Program-made: the position numbers and the translations under genes
Shown here: in pieces, positions 55,675 to 64,000 of the stretch
How positions within the stretch are numbered: position 1 is the stretch's first letter
Layout: each line of letters opens with the position of its first letter
NCBI GenBank assembly: GCA_027483535.1
Contig: JAIXUN010000002.1
Span: 1,550,001 to 1,614,000 of the forward strand
Direction: 5' to 3'
Length of the DNA: 64,000 nt
Source: a bacterium
Lineage (GTDB): Bacteria; Armatimonadota; Fimbriimonadia; Fimbriimonadales; Fimbriimonadaceae
Notes under the pieces: generated by a model
Seen by the model: the letters and a program-made list of their open reading frames with translations, nothing else
Database searches by the model: none
Told to the model about the DNA's origin: nothing

Positions 55675-56729
55675 GCCTCTCCTCCTTCGCTTTCTTGTTC
55701 TGCTCCCTCTGCAGGAGCCTCTTCTTTCATGGACTCGCCTTCCCACTCAGTGCTCAGAACGCGAGCATCGAGACCTCTTGTTTCCTGGAGGTATCGGGCA
55801 ACAACCGACGAGTAACCATGCGTGACCCAAACGCGTTCCGCCTTGGATTCATCGACGCTTTGGAGAAGGCTGGGCCAGTCCACATGGTCGGAGACGACAA
55901 ACCCCCGATCCACTGATCGCCTTCGCCGAGCGCCGCGAACTGTCATCCATCCGCTTGCGAAGGCATCCGAATACTCCCCGAACCGTTTCATCCAAGGAGT
56001 TCCGAGCGCGCTGGGAGGAGCAATGACCAACGCTCTGCGAAGGTCCGCTTTGTCAACATTTAAGACGTTCTTAGTTAACGGGAGCGGGATGCCCTCGTTT
56101 CGGTAGATCGCATTGAGCGGAGCAACGGAGCCGTGAGTCACGATTGGGCCGATGGAAGGATCGACCATTGCCAGCAACCGTTGAGACTTCCCCAACGCGT
56201 ATCCAAGCAGGACCGATGCCACGCCGCGATCGGCATTTTCACTCCACCATCTGTTGATTGCCGCCGCAACTAGCTCCTGGGGTTCCCAGCGATAGATGGG
56301 CAGTCCAAAGGTCGATTCGGAGATAAAGCAATGCGCCTCTACGGGCTCAAAAACTTCGCAGGTGGCGTCCGGTTCTCGCTTGTAGTCGCCCGTGACAACG
56401 GCGACTTCCCCGTTTCGCTCGACTCTCACCTGTGCTGAGCCCAAGATGTGCCCGGCCGGGTGGAGAGACAACGTGACTCCGTTCACGACGGACTTTTCGC
56501 CGAACTCGACCGCCTGAACTCGAATGTCTTCCCCAAGTCGGTGACGCAAGATCTCTTTTGAGGTTGTGGCGCAGACGTAAGAATTGCACCCCCATCGAGC
56601 GTGGTCTGAGTGACCGTGCGTCACCACGGCTCGACTCACGGGCCGCCAAGGGTCGATGTAAAAATCCCCTTCCGGACAGTAAACGCCTTCCGGACGAAGG
56701 GTTAGAAGGCCGGAGTCAGTGAGATTCAT
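55671..56729 (-). CDS. ligase-associated DNA exonuclease (metallo-beta-lactamase fold)
   Basis: A 352-residue protein of the beta-lactamase/beta-CASP nuclease superfamily. THGHSDHARWG supplies the HxHxDH metal ligands, HPAGHILGSAQV and GDYKREPDATCE continue the active site, and VWVTHGYSSVVARYL is the distal motif. In the family it is a DNA 3' exonuclease partnered with the ATP-dependent ligase. The ligase start overlaps its stop by four bases. The last 20 residues are a Glu-rich tail. It diverges from the GT4 gene. Confidence 0.92.
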   Translation of the reverse strand: MNLTDSGLLTLRPEGVYCPEGDFYIDPWRPVSRAVVTHGHSDHARWGCNSYVCATTSKEILRHRLGEDIRVQAVEFGEKSVVNGVTLSLHPAGHILGSAQVRVERNGEVAVVTGDYKREPDATCEVFEPVEAHCFISESTFGLPIYRWEPQELVAAAINRWWSENADRGVASVLLGYALGKSQRLLAMVDPSIGPIVTHGSVAPLNAIYRNEGIPLPLTKNVLNVDKADLRRALVIAPPSALGTPWMKRFGEYSDAFASGWMTVRGARRRRSVDRGFVVSDHVDWPSLLQSVDESKAERVWVTHGYSSVVARYLQETRGLDARVLSTEWEGESMKEEAPAEGAEQESEGGEA

Positions 56730-56808
56730 CGTCGATTTCCTCTACGGAATGACATTGCCCATCATTCTGCTCCTTCCTAGAGATAACCAACGTCGTAAAC
56801 TTGGAACG

Positions 56809-58194
56809 ATGCGCGTAATGATGCTGTCTTGGGAGTACCCGCCACGGATTGTTGGTGGAATCAGCCCCCACGTGTACGAGTTGTCGCAGGAACTCGTGAA
56901 GAAGGGCATAGAGGTACACGTCATTACCAAGGCAACTCCTCTTGCGCCAGACGAAGAAGTCGAAGCCTCGGGTGTTCACGTCCACCGAGTGCACCTCGAC
57001 GAGGATCCGAACGACTTCATCCACGAAATCCAACTTCTCAACCAAGCCACCGATCGGCGGGTTCGCAAGATGTTGGAGGATTGGCGGCATGGGGGTCAAC
57101 CCACGGTTTTCCACGCGCACGACTGGCTTTCGCTAGATGCGGCGCGCGAGCTGAAGTACGAATACAAGCTGCCGATCGTGGCGACCCTTCACGCAACCGA
57201 GTGGGGGCGACACGGAGGGATCTTCTCCGATGCCTCTCGATACATTGCGGAGCAAGAGTATTGGCTCACCTATGAGGCTTGGCGGCTGATCGTCTGTAGC
57301 GACTTTATGAAGGGCGAGGCCATTCGACTCTTCAGCACTCCTGCTGACAAGATCGACATCATCTACAACGGAGTCAACGCTTCGAAATTTGATTTCGATT
57401 GGGAGGAAGACGAGCGCGCCAAGAAACGGGCGAAGTTTGCCGAACCGCACGAAAAGTTGGTGATGTACTGCGGCCGCTTTGTTCGAGAAAAGGGCATCCA
57501 CGTTCTCCTGAACTCGATCAACTCGGTGCTGGCTCAGGTTCCGGAAGCCAAGTTCGTTATCGTCGGCGGAGGTCAAAGAGACCGCTTCGAAGACTTTGTT
57601 CGTTGGGCGGGATTGGAGCACAAAGTGGTCTTCACCGGATTCATGGCCAACCGCAATTTGCACGAGATGTACCGCTGCGCGGACGTTGCCGTTTTCCCTT
57701 CGCTTTACGAGCCTTTCGGAATTGTTGCGCTTGAAGGGATGGCGGCGGGAGTTCCGGTGGTCGCTTCCGACGCGGGTGGTTTAAGAGAGGTTGTCCTGCA
57801 CGATCAAACGGGTACGTCGTGTTTTGCAAACGACCCTTCGAGCTTGGCATGGGCCATCATTCGCACTCTGAAGGAGCAAGAGCATGCCAGAAAGCTTGCT
57901 GAGAACGCTAAAAAGCGGCTGAAAGACGAGTTCGACTGGTCCCTTCTCGCCGACAAGACTATTGCCGTTTACGAGCGAGTCTGGGCGGAGTTTCTGAACA
58001 GCTACTGGGCAGAGAACACGGTGTGGCCTGTTTCGCCTGGAGCGGACGAGCGTTACGAGCAGATGCAGCTTCGTGAAAAGGCCGAAGCAGCGCAGGCGGT
58101 GCAACGACCTCGATTGCGGACGGCGATGCCGAACGTTCCGGTCGTAGAGACCGAGGACGAGATCGATACGATCGCCGCGATGATCGAACCATAA
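56809..58194 (+). CDS. GT4-family glycosyltransferase (glycogen synthase-like)
   Basis: A 461-residue GT-B glycosyltransferase. It starts VMMLSWEYPPRIVGGISPHV, typical for bacterial GT4 glycogen/trehalose-related enzymes, and has CGRFVREKGIHVLLN, GGGQRDRFED and the ExxxxE-like motif EPFGIVALEGMAAGVPVVASDAGGLREVV. The donor is a nucleotide sugar and the product is not predictable. The ATG at 56809 (preceded by GGA) is preferred; an upstream ATG would add 30 hydrophobic residues encoded partly over the divergent exonuclease start. The last 40 residues are a variable tail. Confidence 0.9.
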   Translation: MRVMMLSWEYPPRIVGGISPHVYELSQELVKKGIEVHVITKATPLAPDEEVEASGVHVHRVHLDEDPNDFIHEIQLLNQATDRRVRKMLEDWRHGGQPTVFHAHDWLSLDAARELKYEYKLPIVATLHATEWGRHGGIFSDASRYIAEQEYWLTYEAWRLIVCSDFMKGEAIRLFSTPADKIDIIYNGVNASKFDFDWEEDERAKKRAKFAEPHEKLVMYCGRFVREKGIHVLLNSINSVLAQVPEAKFVIVGGGQRDRFEDFVRWAGLEHKVVFTGFMANRNLHEMYRCADVAVFPSLYEPFGIVALEGMAAGVPVVASDAGGLREVVLHDQTGTSCFANDPSSLAWAIIRTLKEQEHARKLAENAKKRLKDEFDWSLLADKTIAVYERVWAEFLNSYWAENTVWPVSPGADERYEQMQLREKAEAAQAVQRPRLRTAMPNVPVVETEDEIDTIAAMIEP

Positions 58195-58278
58195 CCTTAG
58201 AGTTAGAGGACCGTATAGTTGCCGGGGTGTGATCTTGACATTGGCAGGGTTGCACCCCGCTCGCTTATACTTAGCTTC

Positions 58279-58824
58279 ATGCGCAACCTTCTCTCCAGTA
58301 AGTCCCTTTTCAAGGTGGCTGCACCGATTGGCTTTGCAATGGTCCTTGGTGCAAACGCCTCCGCTCAAGAGGACTTTCCCATTCGTTTTCGCTTGGGTTA
58401 TGCGGTCACGGGCGATTTCGAACTTTTGAATGGGCGCACTTCGAGCATGGCTGGTCCGGAGCTTCAATTCGAACTTCCGATGACGACGATTGCAGGGACC
58501 GAGCTTTCGCTGACTGCCTCGATCTTCGGTGGCGGACGCCTTGTTTCTTCTGGAGATACCGATGGCGACGTCTTTCGATTCTATGTCACGGGTCGACGTT
58601 CGCTGAATGCGAAGGGCGTTTACGCCTCGATCGGGCTAGGTTATGGCCACACCGCCGCGCGTGCAGGGTCTTACGAAGGTGTAGACGGGACGGTCGTTCG
58701 CCTTGCCGTTGGATTCCCTACGAAGATCGGCAAATGGAAAAACACAGATCTCGAGATCGCCTATACGGGCGCTCGGGCTGGACAGCTCAAAGGGTTCTTT
58801 GTCGGCGTAGCGTCTAAATTCTGA
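58279..58824 (+). CDS. exported outer-membrane beta-barrel-like protein
   Basis: A 181-residue protein with a signal peptide (hydrophobic core about residues 11-24, ending NASAQ). The mature part is made of alternating strands (FRLGYAVTGDFELL, GVYASIGLGYGHTAA, LEIAYTGARAGQLKGFFVGVASKF) and ends in a C-terminal phenylalanine, as do many outer-membrane barrels. I do not recognise a specific family. TATACT lies 8 bases upstream of the ATG, too close for a leader, and a CGGGGTG/CACCCCG inverted repeat lies just before it. Confidence 0.72.
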   Translation: MRNLLSSKSLFKVAAPIGFAMVLGANASAQEDFPIRFRLGYAVTGDFELLNGRTSSMAGPELQFELPMTTIAGTELSLTASIFGGGRLVSSGDTDGDVFRFYVTGRRSLNAKGVYASIGLGYGHTAARAGSYEGVDGTVVRLAVGFPTKIGKWKNTDLEIAYTGARAGQLKGFFVGVASKF

Positions 58825-58839
58825 GGCGGGAGTTTGAGT

Positions 58840-60987
58840 TCAGGCGGCTCCGAGGAGTCGCCCGCCTTGATAGACAAGGACTGCGCAAACATAGGCAAGT
58901 ACGGTCATGTATACAAACATGAACACCGCCCATTTGGTGCTGTTCGTCTCCCTCTTTACCGTCGCCAGCGTTGAGAGGCACTGCGCACATAGCGCAAAAA
59001 ACACCATGAGGGAGATGGAGGTCGTTAGCGTGAATAGCGGTCGCCCGTCCGGCCATTTCGCTTGTTTAAGCGTATCCGCGAGCTTTTCTTCCTCATCGCC
59101 ACCGAGAGAGAAAATGATTCCCAGTGACGGGACAACCGTTTCCCTAGCCGGGAAAGCGGAGAGGATGGCGGTCGATATGCGCCAGTCGAACCCCGCGGGT
59201 GCGAAAACGGGCTCAACCGCTTTGCCAAATCGACCTAGCACCGATTGTTCAAGCTGCTTCTGAGCCAATCGGTTTTCAACTTCCTTATCTTCGATTCCTG
59301 GCTGTGCTTGTTTCAGTGCGGCGGTCGTCCGCTCGCGATCCGCGGCACCCATTTGTGGGAAGTACCCCGCTGCCCATATGATCACCGACATCACCAAGAT
59401 CGTCGTACCGGCGGTGGTGACGAAGACTTTCCCGCGAAGATACATAGCCAACGCAACGTCTTTCCACCGTGGCCACTGGTAGGGCGGAAGCTCCAGCATG
59501 AAAGGCAGCCGGGATCCCTTGAGCATGCGACGGTTAAGAATGAAAACGATCGGAATCGCCACCACCAATCCAAGAAGGTGCATGGCAAAGAGGGCAAAGC
59601 CGCTCCAGAACGCGCCGTAGGTTGGCTGAATGAAGGCTCCAATGAGCAGCAGATAAACGGGCAGCCGGGCACTGCAAGACATCAATGGTGCCACCAAAAT
59701 GGTTGCGAGCCTGCTCTTCGGGTCCGGCATCACGCGTGCGGCCATAATGCCCGGGATGGCGCAGGCGAAGCTGGAAAGAAGCGGAATGAAAGCTCGTCCG
59801 TTGAGACCGCACCAACCGAGGAGGCGATCCATGAGGAATGCGGCCCGTGCAAGATAACCCGTTCCTTCAAGCACGCTAATGAAGAAGAACAGAATTACGA
59901 TTTGGGGAAGGAAAACGAGAATCCCGCCAATGCCCGCAATGACTCCATCCACAACGAGCGATTGCATCACCGGGTTCCCTTCCAGCATAGGGCTCACCCA
60001 GTTTTGAACTTTTGAGAACCCGCTTTCGATAAGGTCCATGAGGGGACCCGCGAAGGTGTAGATGGACTGAAAGGTGAGATACATCACCGCGACAAAAAAG
60101 ACGAGCCCAAAGAATCGGTGAGTAAGAAACCGGTCAATTTTGTCGGCGGGCGAGAGCTTTCTTTGTTGGTCGCCGGTCGAACTGATTACGGTCCTCTCGA
60201 CGAGGGACGTCCAGGCATATCGTGTTGGGATGTCGACCTCGGTTCGACCGAAGTCCTTCGCCGCTTGAACCGCCCGATCGTAGTCTTCGGCAAGTTCCGG
60301 AAAATCCTGGGTGATCTGTCGAAACTCCTCGGACGGATTCTGAACGAGGTTCCGGACGGTCGATGCTTCGTAGTCGAAACCCAGCCGCGCCAAACGTTCT
60401 CGAAGTGCGAGAGAGTGTCCTTCTACAACGGGCGACACTCCCAGTTCGATGCTTGGAACGCGACCGCTTTCGAGGTTTCTTACAATGGCATCTTGAAGTT
60501 CCGGGAGTCCGAGATCTTTGTGAGCCACCACGACCACCGATTCGCACCCCACCATGTCTCGAAACTTGGCTAGGTCCAGCGATTTCCCCGATTCCCGGAG
60601 ACGGTCCACCATTGTCAGCACGAGGAGCGTCGGAATTCCTAGCTCGGCAATTTGGGTGAAAAGGAAAAGGTTTCTCTCCAGATTCGATGCGTCTACAACA
60701 CAGACCAGAAGATCCGGTACACGTCCATCCAGCTTCCCTTCGATCTCGTTGAGCGCGACCCGTTCGTCTTCAGAAACCGGAGTGAGGGAATACAAACCCG
60801 GAACATCCACAAAATCAATCTGGAAGGCACCAAGGGTCTTGCGGGCAACGACCTGCTCAACGGTCACACCCGGGTAATTGCCAACCTTTTGACTTGATCC
60901 GGTAAGGCTGTTGAAAAGCGTTGTCTTCCCCGCATTGGGGTTCCCAACAACGGCTACTCGCTTCACGGCGAGTGCGATTGCGCTCAC
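58840..60987 (-). CDS. feoB: ferrous iron transport protein B
   Basis: FeoB is the inner-membrane Fe(II) transporter. From the GTG at 60987, which overlaps the feoA stop (GTGA), it has 715 residues. The cytosolic G domain has GNPNAGKTTLFN, DVPGLYSL and VDASNLERN; the GDI domain follows, then the membrane part with two Gate regions (GFALFAMHLLG and SFACAIPGIMAARV segments) and about eight helices. An in-frame ATG 16 codons upstream is rejected because it only reads feoA out of frame. It converges on the outer-membrane-like gene. Confidence 0.96.
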   Translation of the reverse strand: MSAIALAVKRVAVVGNPNAGKTTLFNSLTGSSQKVGNYPGVTVEQVVARKTLGAFQIDFVDVPGLYSLTPVSEDERVALNEIEGKLDGRVPDLLVCVVDASNLERNLFLFTQIAELGIPTLLVLTMVDRLRESGKSLDLAKFRDMVGCESVVVVAHKDLGLPELQDAIVRNLESGRVPSIELGVSPVVEGHSLALRERLARLGFDYEASTVRNLVQNPSEEFRQITQDFPELAEDYDRAVQAAKDFGRTEVDIPTRYAWTSLVERTVISSTGDQQRKLSPADKIDRFLTHRFFGLVFFVAVMYLTFQSIYTFAGPLMDLIESGFSKVQNWVSPMLEGNPVMQSLVVDGVIAGIGGILVFLPQIVILFFFISVLEGTGYLARAAFLMDRLLGWCGLNGRAFIPLLSSFACAIPGIMAARVMPDPKSRLATILVAPLMSCSARLPVYLLLIGAFIQPTYGAFWSGFALFAMHLLGLVVAIPIVFILNRRMLKGSRLPFMLELPPYQWPRWKDVALAMYLRGKVFVTTAGTTILVMSVIIWAAGYFPQMGAADRERTTAALKQAQPGIEDKEVENRLAQKQLEQSVLGRFGKAVEPVFAPAGFDWRISTAILSAFPARETVVPSLGIIFSLGGDEEEKLADTLKQAKWPDGRPLFTLTTSISLMVFFALCAQCLSTLATVKRETNSTKWAVFMFVYMTVLAYVCAVLVYQGGRLLGAA

Positions 60988-61232
60988 GGGTTGACTTCTA
61001 CAAGGAAGCCTTCGGTTTCCTTGCGTCGAAGGCAAAGGCGATATCCCCGAAGCTCCAACTCAATGGGATCTCCGAGCGGCGCCACCTTTACAACTTTAAA
61101 CCCTGTGCCAGGCAAAAGCCCCATTTCTTGAAGGCGCTTCGCTTCAGCCGATTCGTTCTCGATTTTCACGATTGTGGCCGTTGCACCTTTCTCTAGGGTT
61201 CCAAGTTCAACCATGTGTGCAGATCCTGTCAA
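60984..61232 (-). CDS. feoA: ferrous iron transport protein A
   Basis: A small SH3-like cytosolic partner of FeoB, 82 residues. AKRLQEMGLLPGTGFKVVKVAPLGDPIELELRG-type features of the family are visible (LLPGTGF, LGDPIELEL). The stop codon overlaps the feoB GTG, so the two are translationally coupled. No Fur-box-like palindrome is obvious in the short upstream gap. Confidence 0.94.
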   Translation of the reverse strand: MTGSAHMVELGTLEKGATATIVKIENESAEAKRLQEMGLLPGTGFKVVKVAPLGDPIELELRGYRLCLRRKETEGFLVEVNP

Positions 61233-61258
61233 ATCAATCTACCCAAAAAAGTGTGGAT

Positions 61259-62044
61259 TCATTTCACGACCGTGAAAAGTTTCTCTTGGACCGGACCGTT
61301 GATCGTCAAATTGGCATCCCAAGCAAGGGTGTACGAAATCTCCATCTGACGCTTCGTTTCGGGGTCAAGAGCTCCAAATTTTTCGGTTATCTCATATCGA
61401 ACGACTTCGAAGTTTGAGTTGATAAAGATCTTATAGGTTCCAGTAGGGAGAAGGGCAGGGTTAGTGGCGTGCTGTCCCTCAATTACTCGACATTTTTGAC
61501 CTTTGAAGAGTTGCTCGGGGCCCTCGGTCATGCTCTTCCAGGTGCCTCGAAGATACTTGAGGGCGTCCGGATGAGAGAAGGCGATATCTAGAATTGGGCA
61601 CTGACGATCTCCGAGGCCACTTCGGGCAGCTAGCAAAATCTCTCCGACTTGAAGAATCTCGCCGCGGACAATCACCTTTTCCACGATACGCAACAAGGGG
61701 TTATCCGGCTCGGAGGGGTTGTACGGCCGCGAGTAAGAAAACTCATCGCCGTCGGAAGTCACTACCCACTTGCCCGGGGGCATTCTGCGCGAATCACTTG
61801 ATGATTGCTGAATGAAGAGGTGTGCCGGGCGTCGCAGTTGGAAAGAGGTGGAGATAGTCAAAGGTCGAACACCATCGGCGCTTTGGGTGTTCACAATCGT
61901 TCCGCTGATTGTTCGAGCGTTGTAGTACCGCTCCAATACGAGCGTCAGGAGTTCGCTCGCGGAGTTAGCTCCACCGGATGTCTGCGATTGTTGCCCGCCA
62001 GAAAGGGAGGCAACCGAGATAGCTAGAAGAGCAAATGCGTTCAT
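61259..62044 (-). CDS. exported LolA-like / outer-membrane lipoprotein-sorting-like protein
   Basis: A 261-residue protein with a signal peptide (about residues 1-16). The mature part has the alternating pattern of LolA/LppX/DUF2092-like proteins: an N-terminal helix (ASELLTLVLERYYNARTISG), strands such as STSFQLRRPAHLFIQ, DGDEFSYSRP, and IFINSNFEVVRYEIT near the end. Such proteins have an open beta barrel that binds lipids or lipoproteins. The match is structural in feel rather than motif-based, so the function is a guess. It lies 26 bases upstream of feoA on the same strand but probably is not functionally linked. Confidence 0.65.
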   Translation of the reverse strand: MNAFALLAISVASLSGGQQSQTSGGANSASELLTLVLERYYNARTISGTIVNTQSADGVRPLTISTSFQLRRPAHLFIQQSSSDSRRMPPGKWVVTSDGDEFSYSRPYNPSEPDNPLLRIVEKVIVRGEILQVGEILLAARSGLGDRQCPILDIAFSHPDALKYLRGTWKSMTEGPEQLFKGQKCRVIEGQHATNPALLPTGTYKIFINSNFEVVRYEITEKFGALDPETKRQMEISYTLAWDANLTINGPVQEKLFTVVK

Positions 62045-62124
62045 GTTTTCCCATTCCTAAGACGATGCGGTGAGTCCCGCGTTCCGTCGACTACCGTCTA
62101 AAGTATGCCATTCAAGGCGCATAC

Positions 62125-62670
62125 CTAATCTTTCTTTTGTTCCCAGACGACATCGCTCACGCCGGATTTTGCGTTCTGATATCGGCAAGCGGTGAAGAAC
62201 CAATCCGATAGGCGATTGACGTACACGAGCAACTCTTTCCGGAGCAGTTCCCTCTCGTTAAGAGCCAGGAGGGTTCTCTCTACCCGACGCGAAACCGATC
62301 GGCACACATGTAATCGAGCGGCTGCCTCTGACCCGCCTGGAAGAATGAATTTCTCAAGCGGAGGGAGCTCGGACGTCATCTGGTCGATCGACGCTTCTAG
62401 GGCGCGAATCTCGGCGTCGGTCACGCTCGTTAACATGAAATCCCCACCGGGCTCACAGGCAAGTTCGGCTCCAAGATCGAAGAGTCGGTGCTGAATGGTG
62501 GAGAGTTCAGCGGCGATGAAAGAATCTGCAACCACCGCTGCAACTCCAATAAAGGAGTTCAGTTCGTCAACTTCGCCAATGGCATGGATTCGAATGCTGT
62601 GCTTTGAAACTCGCGATCCGCCCAGTAGCCCGGTTTTCCCCTCATCGCCCGTTTTTGTATAAATCTTCAT
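62125..62670 (-). CDS. cob(I)alamin adenosyltransferase, PduO type
   Basis: This enzyme transfers adenosyl from ATP to cob(I)alamin to make coenzyme B12. The 181 residues start with KIYTKTGDEGKTGLLGGSRVSKH, the family's ATP-binding signature, then GEVDELNSFIGVA, and later FILPGGSEAAARLHVCRSVSRRVERTL. The host therefore uses adenosylcobalamin enzymes, which are not in this window. It overlaps the GT26 gene by four bases. Confidence 0.95.
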   Translation of the reverse strand: MKIYTKTGDEGKTGLLGGSRVSKHSIRIHAIGEVDELNSFIGVAAVVADSFIAAELSTIQHRLFDLGAELACEPGGDFMLTSVTDAEIRALEASIDQMTSELPPLEKFILPGGSEAAARLHVCRSVSRRVERTLLALNERELLRKELLVYVNRLSDWFFTACRYQNAKSGVSDVVWEQKKD

Positions 62671-63410
62671 CTCTTGCTCGAAAGAACCCTACGTGCAAAG
62701 ACGGGCAGGAGTCTTACTTTGGCGATCTTTTTCGGATTGAGTAGCAATCGCCATGCCCACTCAAGTTTCAGGGCCTGCATCACCTTTGGCGCTCGTTTCA
62801 CCTGTCCGGAGTGAACGTCAAAGCTCCCGCCCACTCCAATTCCGATTTTCGCCTTCGTGAGCTCCTTTGTAGCCCAAAGAAACTTTTCCTGCCGAGGGAT
62901 TCCCATGGCAACGAGCAGAATGTCTGGGGCAACTGCTCCAATTTCTTTCGCTACATCTTCATCCGAGCGGCCGTTGAAGTACCCGTCCCGGACCCCCACG
63001 ATGCGGCAACCCGGATACTTCTGTTCCAGGCGAGTCTTTGCCGTTTCGGCAACGCCAGGGGCTGCGCCTAGAAAGTAGATGGAGAGACCTTCGCTTACCG
63101 AAATCGCGCAAAGGCGCTCGACGAGGTCGACGCCGCTAACGCGGTGCGTGATCGGCGTTCGAAAGCGGTTCGCCGCCCACAGAATTCCTGCCCCATCCGG
63201 GGTGACAACGGAGGCCTTTCGGTAGAGATCGGCAAGGGCCGGGTCCTCTTGCGCTTGGACAATACCGCTCGCATCGGCGGTGATCAACAGGTGAAACTGG
63301 TTCTCTTTCGCTTTCTGGCGGATCCAAAGAAGGGTCTCCTCCATCGAAATCGGATCGACATGAAATCCGAGAATGTCAACCCTCTCTTTTCCAGTTTCGC
63401 TGTTAATCAT
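62667..63410 (-). CDS. WecG/TagA/CpsF family glycosyltransferase (GT26)
   Basis: A 247-residue glycosyltransferase that typically adds N-acetylmannosaminuronic acid or N-acetylmannosamine to a lipid-linked sugar. Signatures are VVTPDGAGILWAANRF with the catalytic Asp, RVSGVDLVERL, IYFLGAAPGVAE, and LLVAMGIPRQEKFLW. Its product is probably part of a surface polysaccharide, consistent with rfbA/rfbB in the window. The start ATG lies at 63410 and the stop overlaps the adenosyltransferase gene. Confidence 0.93.
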   Translation of the reverse strand: MINSETGKERVDILGFHVDPISMEETLLWIRQKAKENQFHLLITADASGIVQAQEDPALADLYRKASVVTPDGAGILWAANRFRTPITHRVSGVDLVERLCAISVSEGLSIYFLGAAPGVAETAKTRLEQKYPGCRIVGVRDGYFNGRSDEDVAKEIGAVAPDILLVAMGIPRQEKFLWATKELTKAKIGIGVGGSFDVHSGQVKRAPKVMQALKLEWAWRLLLNPKKIAKVRLLPVFARRVLSSKR

Positions 63411-63505
63411 GAATCTGTTTGATAGAATCGGAACCGCAAGAGTACCCAGCGGTTGCCAGGTTCAAAACCCGTCATTTTTGTCGCAATATCCTAACTCTTT
63501 TAACC

Positions 63506-63522
63506 TTGGCATAACATTTGCG
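63506..63522 (+). promoter_or_regulatory. sigma-54-like promoter for the pseudopilin gene
   Basis: TTGGCATAACATTTGCG has the invariant GG (63508-63509) and GC (63520-63521) exactly ten bases apart, and matches the -24/-12 consensus TTGGCACG-N4-TTGC at all but two positions. Transcription would start near 63533, giving a leader of about 65 bases. Confidence 0.6.
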
Positions 63523-63598
63523 CGCGGTCTACAGTTAGAACATACGTCTGCTGACAACATTGTCAAAAGACGCCTAGAGCCTTCTAGGAGATTCATTT

Positions 63599-64000
63599 AT
63601 GAAGAAAGCCTTCACTCTCATTGAGTTGCTCGTTGTGATCGCAATCATTGCGATCCTTGCCGCGATCCTCTTCCCGGTGTTCGCTCAGGCAAAGGCAGCC
63701 GCTAAGAAAGCCGCCGCCCTTTCGAACCTGAAGCAAAACGCGACCGCCGTCCAGATTTATCTCGCGGACTCGGACGATGTCTACCCACAGAGCGCTTACT
63801 GCGCAGTTGGCTGTGCACCCGGACCCGGTGGATTAGCTCTTCCCGCTCCTGGCGCGCAGATCTACTCCATTTACGACGCGCTGATGCCGTACACAAAGAA
63901 CCGCGACATCTTTACGGACCCAGCAGAACCGCAAGCGATCAACTGGATCACGGCTCTGCAAAACACGGGTCTAAACCTACTTCCGTTCTTGAACGGCGGC
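63599..64000 (+). CDS. type II secretion/type IV pseudopilin-like protein (truncated by window end)
   Basis: The first 134 residues are visible; no stop codon occurs before the window ends. After MKKA the sequence FTLIELLVVIAII is a prepilin cleavage/methylation signal followed by the hydrophobic helix. Glu is at mature position +5. Position -1 is Ala where Gly is usual. The following AQAKAAAKKAA and NLKQNATAVQIYLADSDDVYP segments belong to the large pseudopilin-like group abundant in Armatimonadota and Planctomycetes. Two cysteines (CAVGC) could pair. TAGGAG lies 8 bases before the ATG, and a sigma-54-like promoter lies about 80 bases upstream. Confidence 0.88.
   Translation, partial: MKKAFTLIELLVVIAIIAILAAILFPVFAQAKAAAKKAAALSNLKQNATAVQIYLADSDDVYPQSAYCAVGCAPGPGGLALPAPGAQIYSIYDALMPYTKNRDIFTDPAEPQAINWITALQNTGLNLLPFLNGG

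Noticed and set aside
58235-58271. TTGACA and TATACT as a promoter for the outer-membrane-like gene
   Set aside because: The spacer is 25 bases, far from the normal 16-18, and the TATACT lies too close to the start codon.
1-64000. CRISPR arrays, insertion sequences, prophage, toxin-antitoxin or defence islands
   Set aside because: No regularly spaced repeats, transposase or integrase genes, phage genes or known defence proteins were seen on either strand.

Overview
The window is a 64 kb stretch of bacterial chromosome, dense with housekeeping genes and without phage, insertion sequences, rRNA or CRISPR arrays. Several traits together suggest the phylum Armatimonadota, class Fimbriimonadia (an inference, no search was run). 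These are a strong preference for the CGA arginine codon, a pseudopilin with the FTLIELLVVIAIIAILAAILFPVF-type start seen in that phylum and in Planctomycetes, two PEP-CTERM exported proteins, an HspR-type heat-shock regulator and DUF4380/DUF4230/GH2 exported proteins.

Layout. 0-5 kb: a lipoprotein, a Gfo/Idh/MocA oxidoreductase, glnA and an acyl-CoA dehydrogenase. 5-7.3 kb: a CAU-anticodon tRNA, then lepB, rplS and trmD on the minus strand. 7.3-11.5 kb: glycine cleavage genes gcvH-gcvPA-gcvPB with a LipM/LplA-family octanoyl/lipoyl transferase. 11.5-15 kb (minus): a primary-type sigma factor, a cysteine desulfurase and sucD. 15.0-15.56 kb: a gene-free stretch holding a cyclic-di-AMP (ydaO/yuaA) riboswitch and a terminator-like hairpin, followed by hisB-hisH-hisA. 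17.5-26.9 kb: a small membrane protein and rpoB-rpoC. 27-28.3 kb: a DnaJ/CbpA-type co-chaperone and hspR with a HAIR operator. 28.4-37.6 kb: an HDOD protein, an EF-G paralogue, a DUF4380 protein, ispG, two tandem PEP-CTERM paralogues, radC and a bacterial translin. 37.6-40.8 kb (minus): obgE-nadD-rsfS-TPR membrane protein. 40.9-46.2 kb: an Lhr-like helicase with PdeM, and rfbB-rfbA. 46.3-51.3 kb: exported/accessory genes, including a DUF695-RraB protein bracketed by copies of the peptidase E 3' end. 51.5-54.0 kb: ffh-rpsP-khpA-rimM. 54.0-56.7 kb (minus): ATP-dependent DNA ligase and ligase-associated exonuclease. 56.8-64 kb: a GT4 glycosyltransferase, an outer-membrane-like protein, feoA-feoB, a LolA-like protein, a PduO-type cobalamin adenosyltransferase, a GT26 glycosyltransferase and a truncated pseudopilin behind a sigma-54-like promoter.

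How the parts work together. Two gene sets that are single clusters in many bacteria are each split inside this window. The ffh-rpsP-khpA-rimM block is 44 kb from trmD-rplS-lepB. The four-gene ligase-associated DNA damage response set is in two pairs 10 kb apart. The most striking regulatory elements are the c-di-AMP riboswitch upstream of histidine genes and the HspR/HAIR module controlling a J-protein with no dnaK next to it. RpoB carries natural replacements at two classical rifampicin-contact positions. No clearly new multi-gene system was found. The best candidates for new biology are the riboswitch-his arrangement and the repeat-bracketed DUF695-RraB gene.
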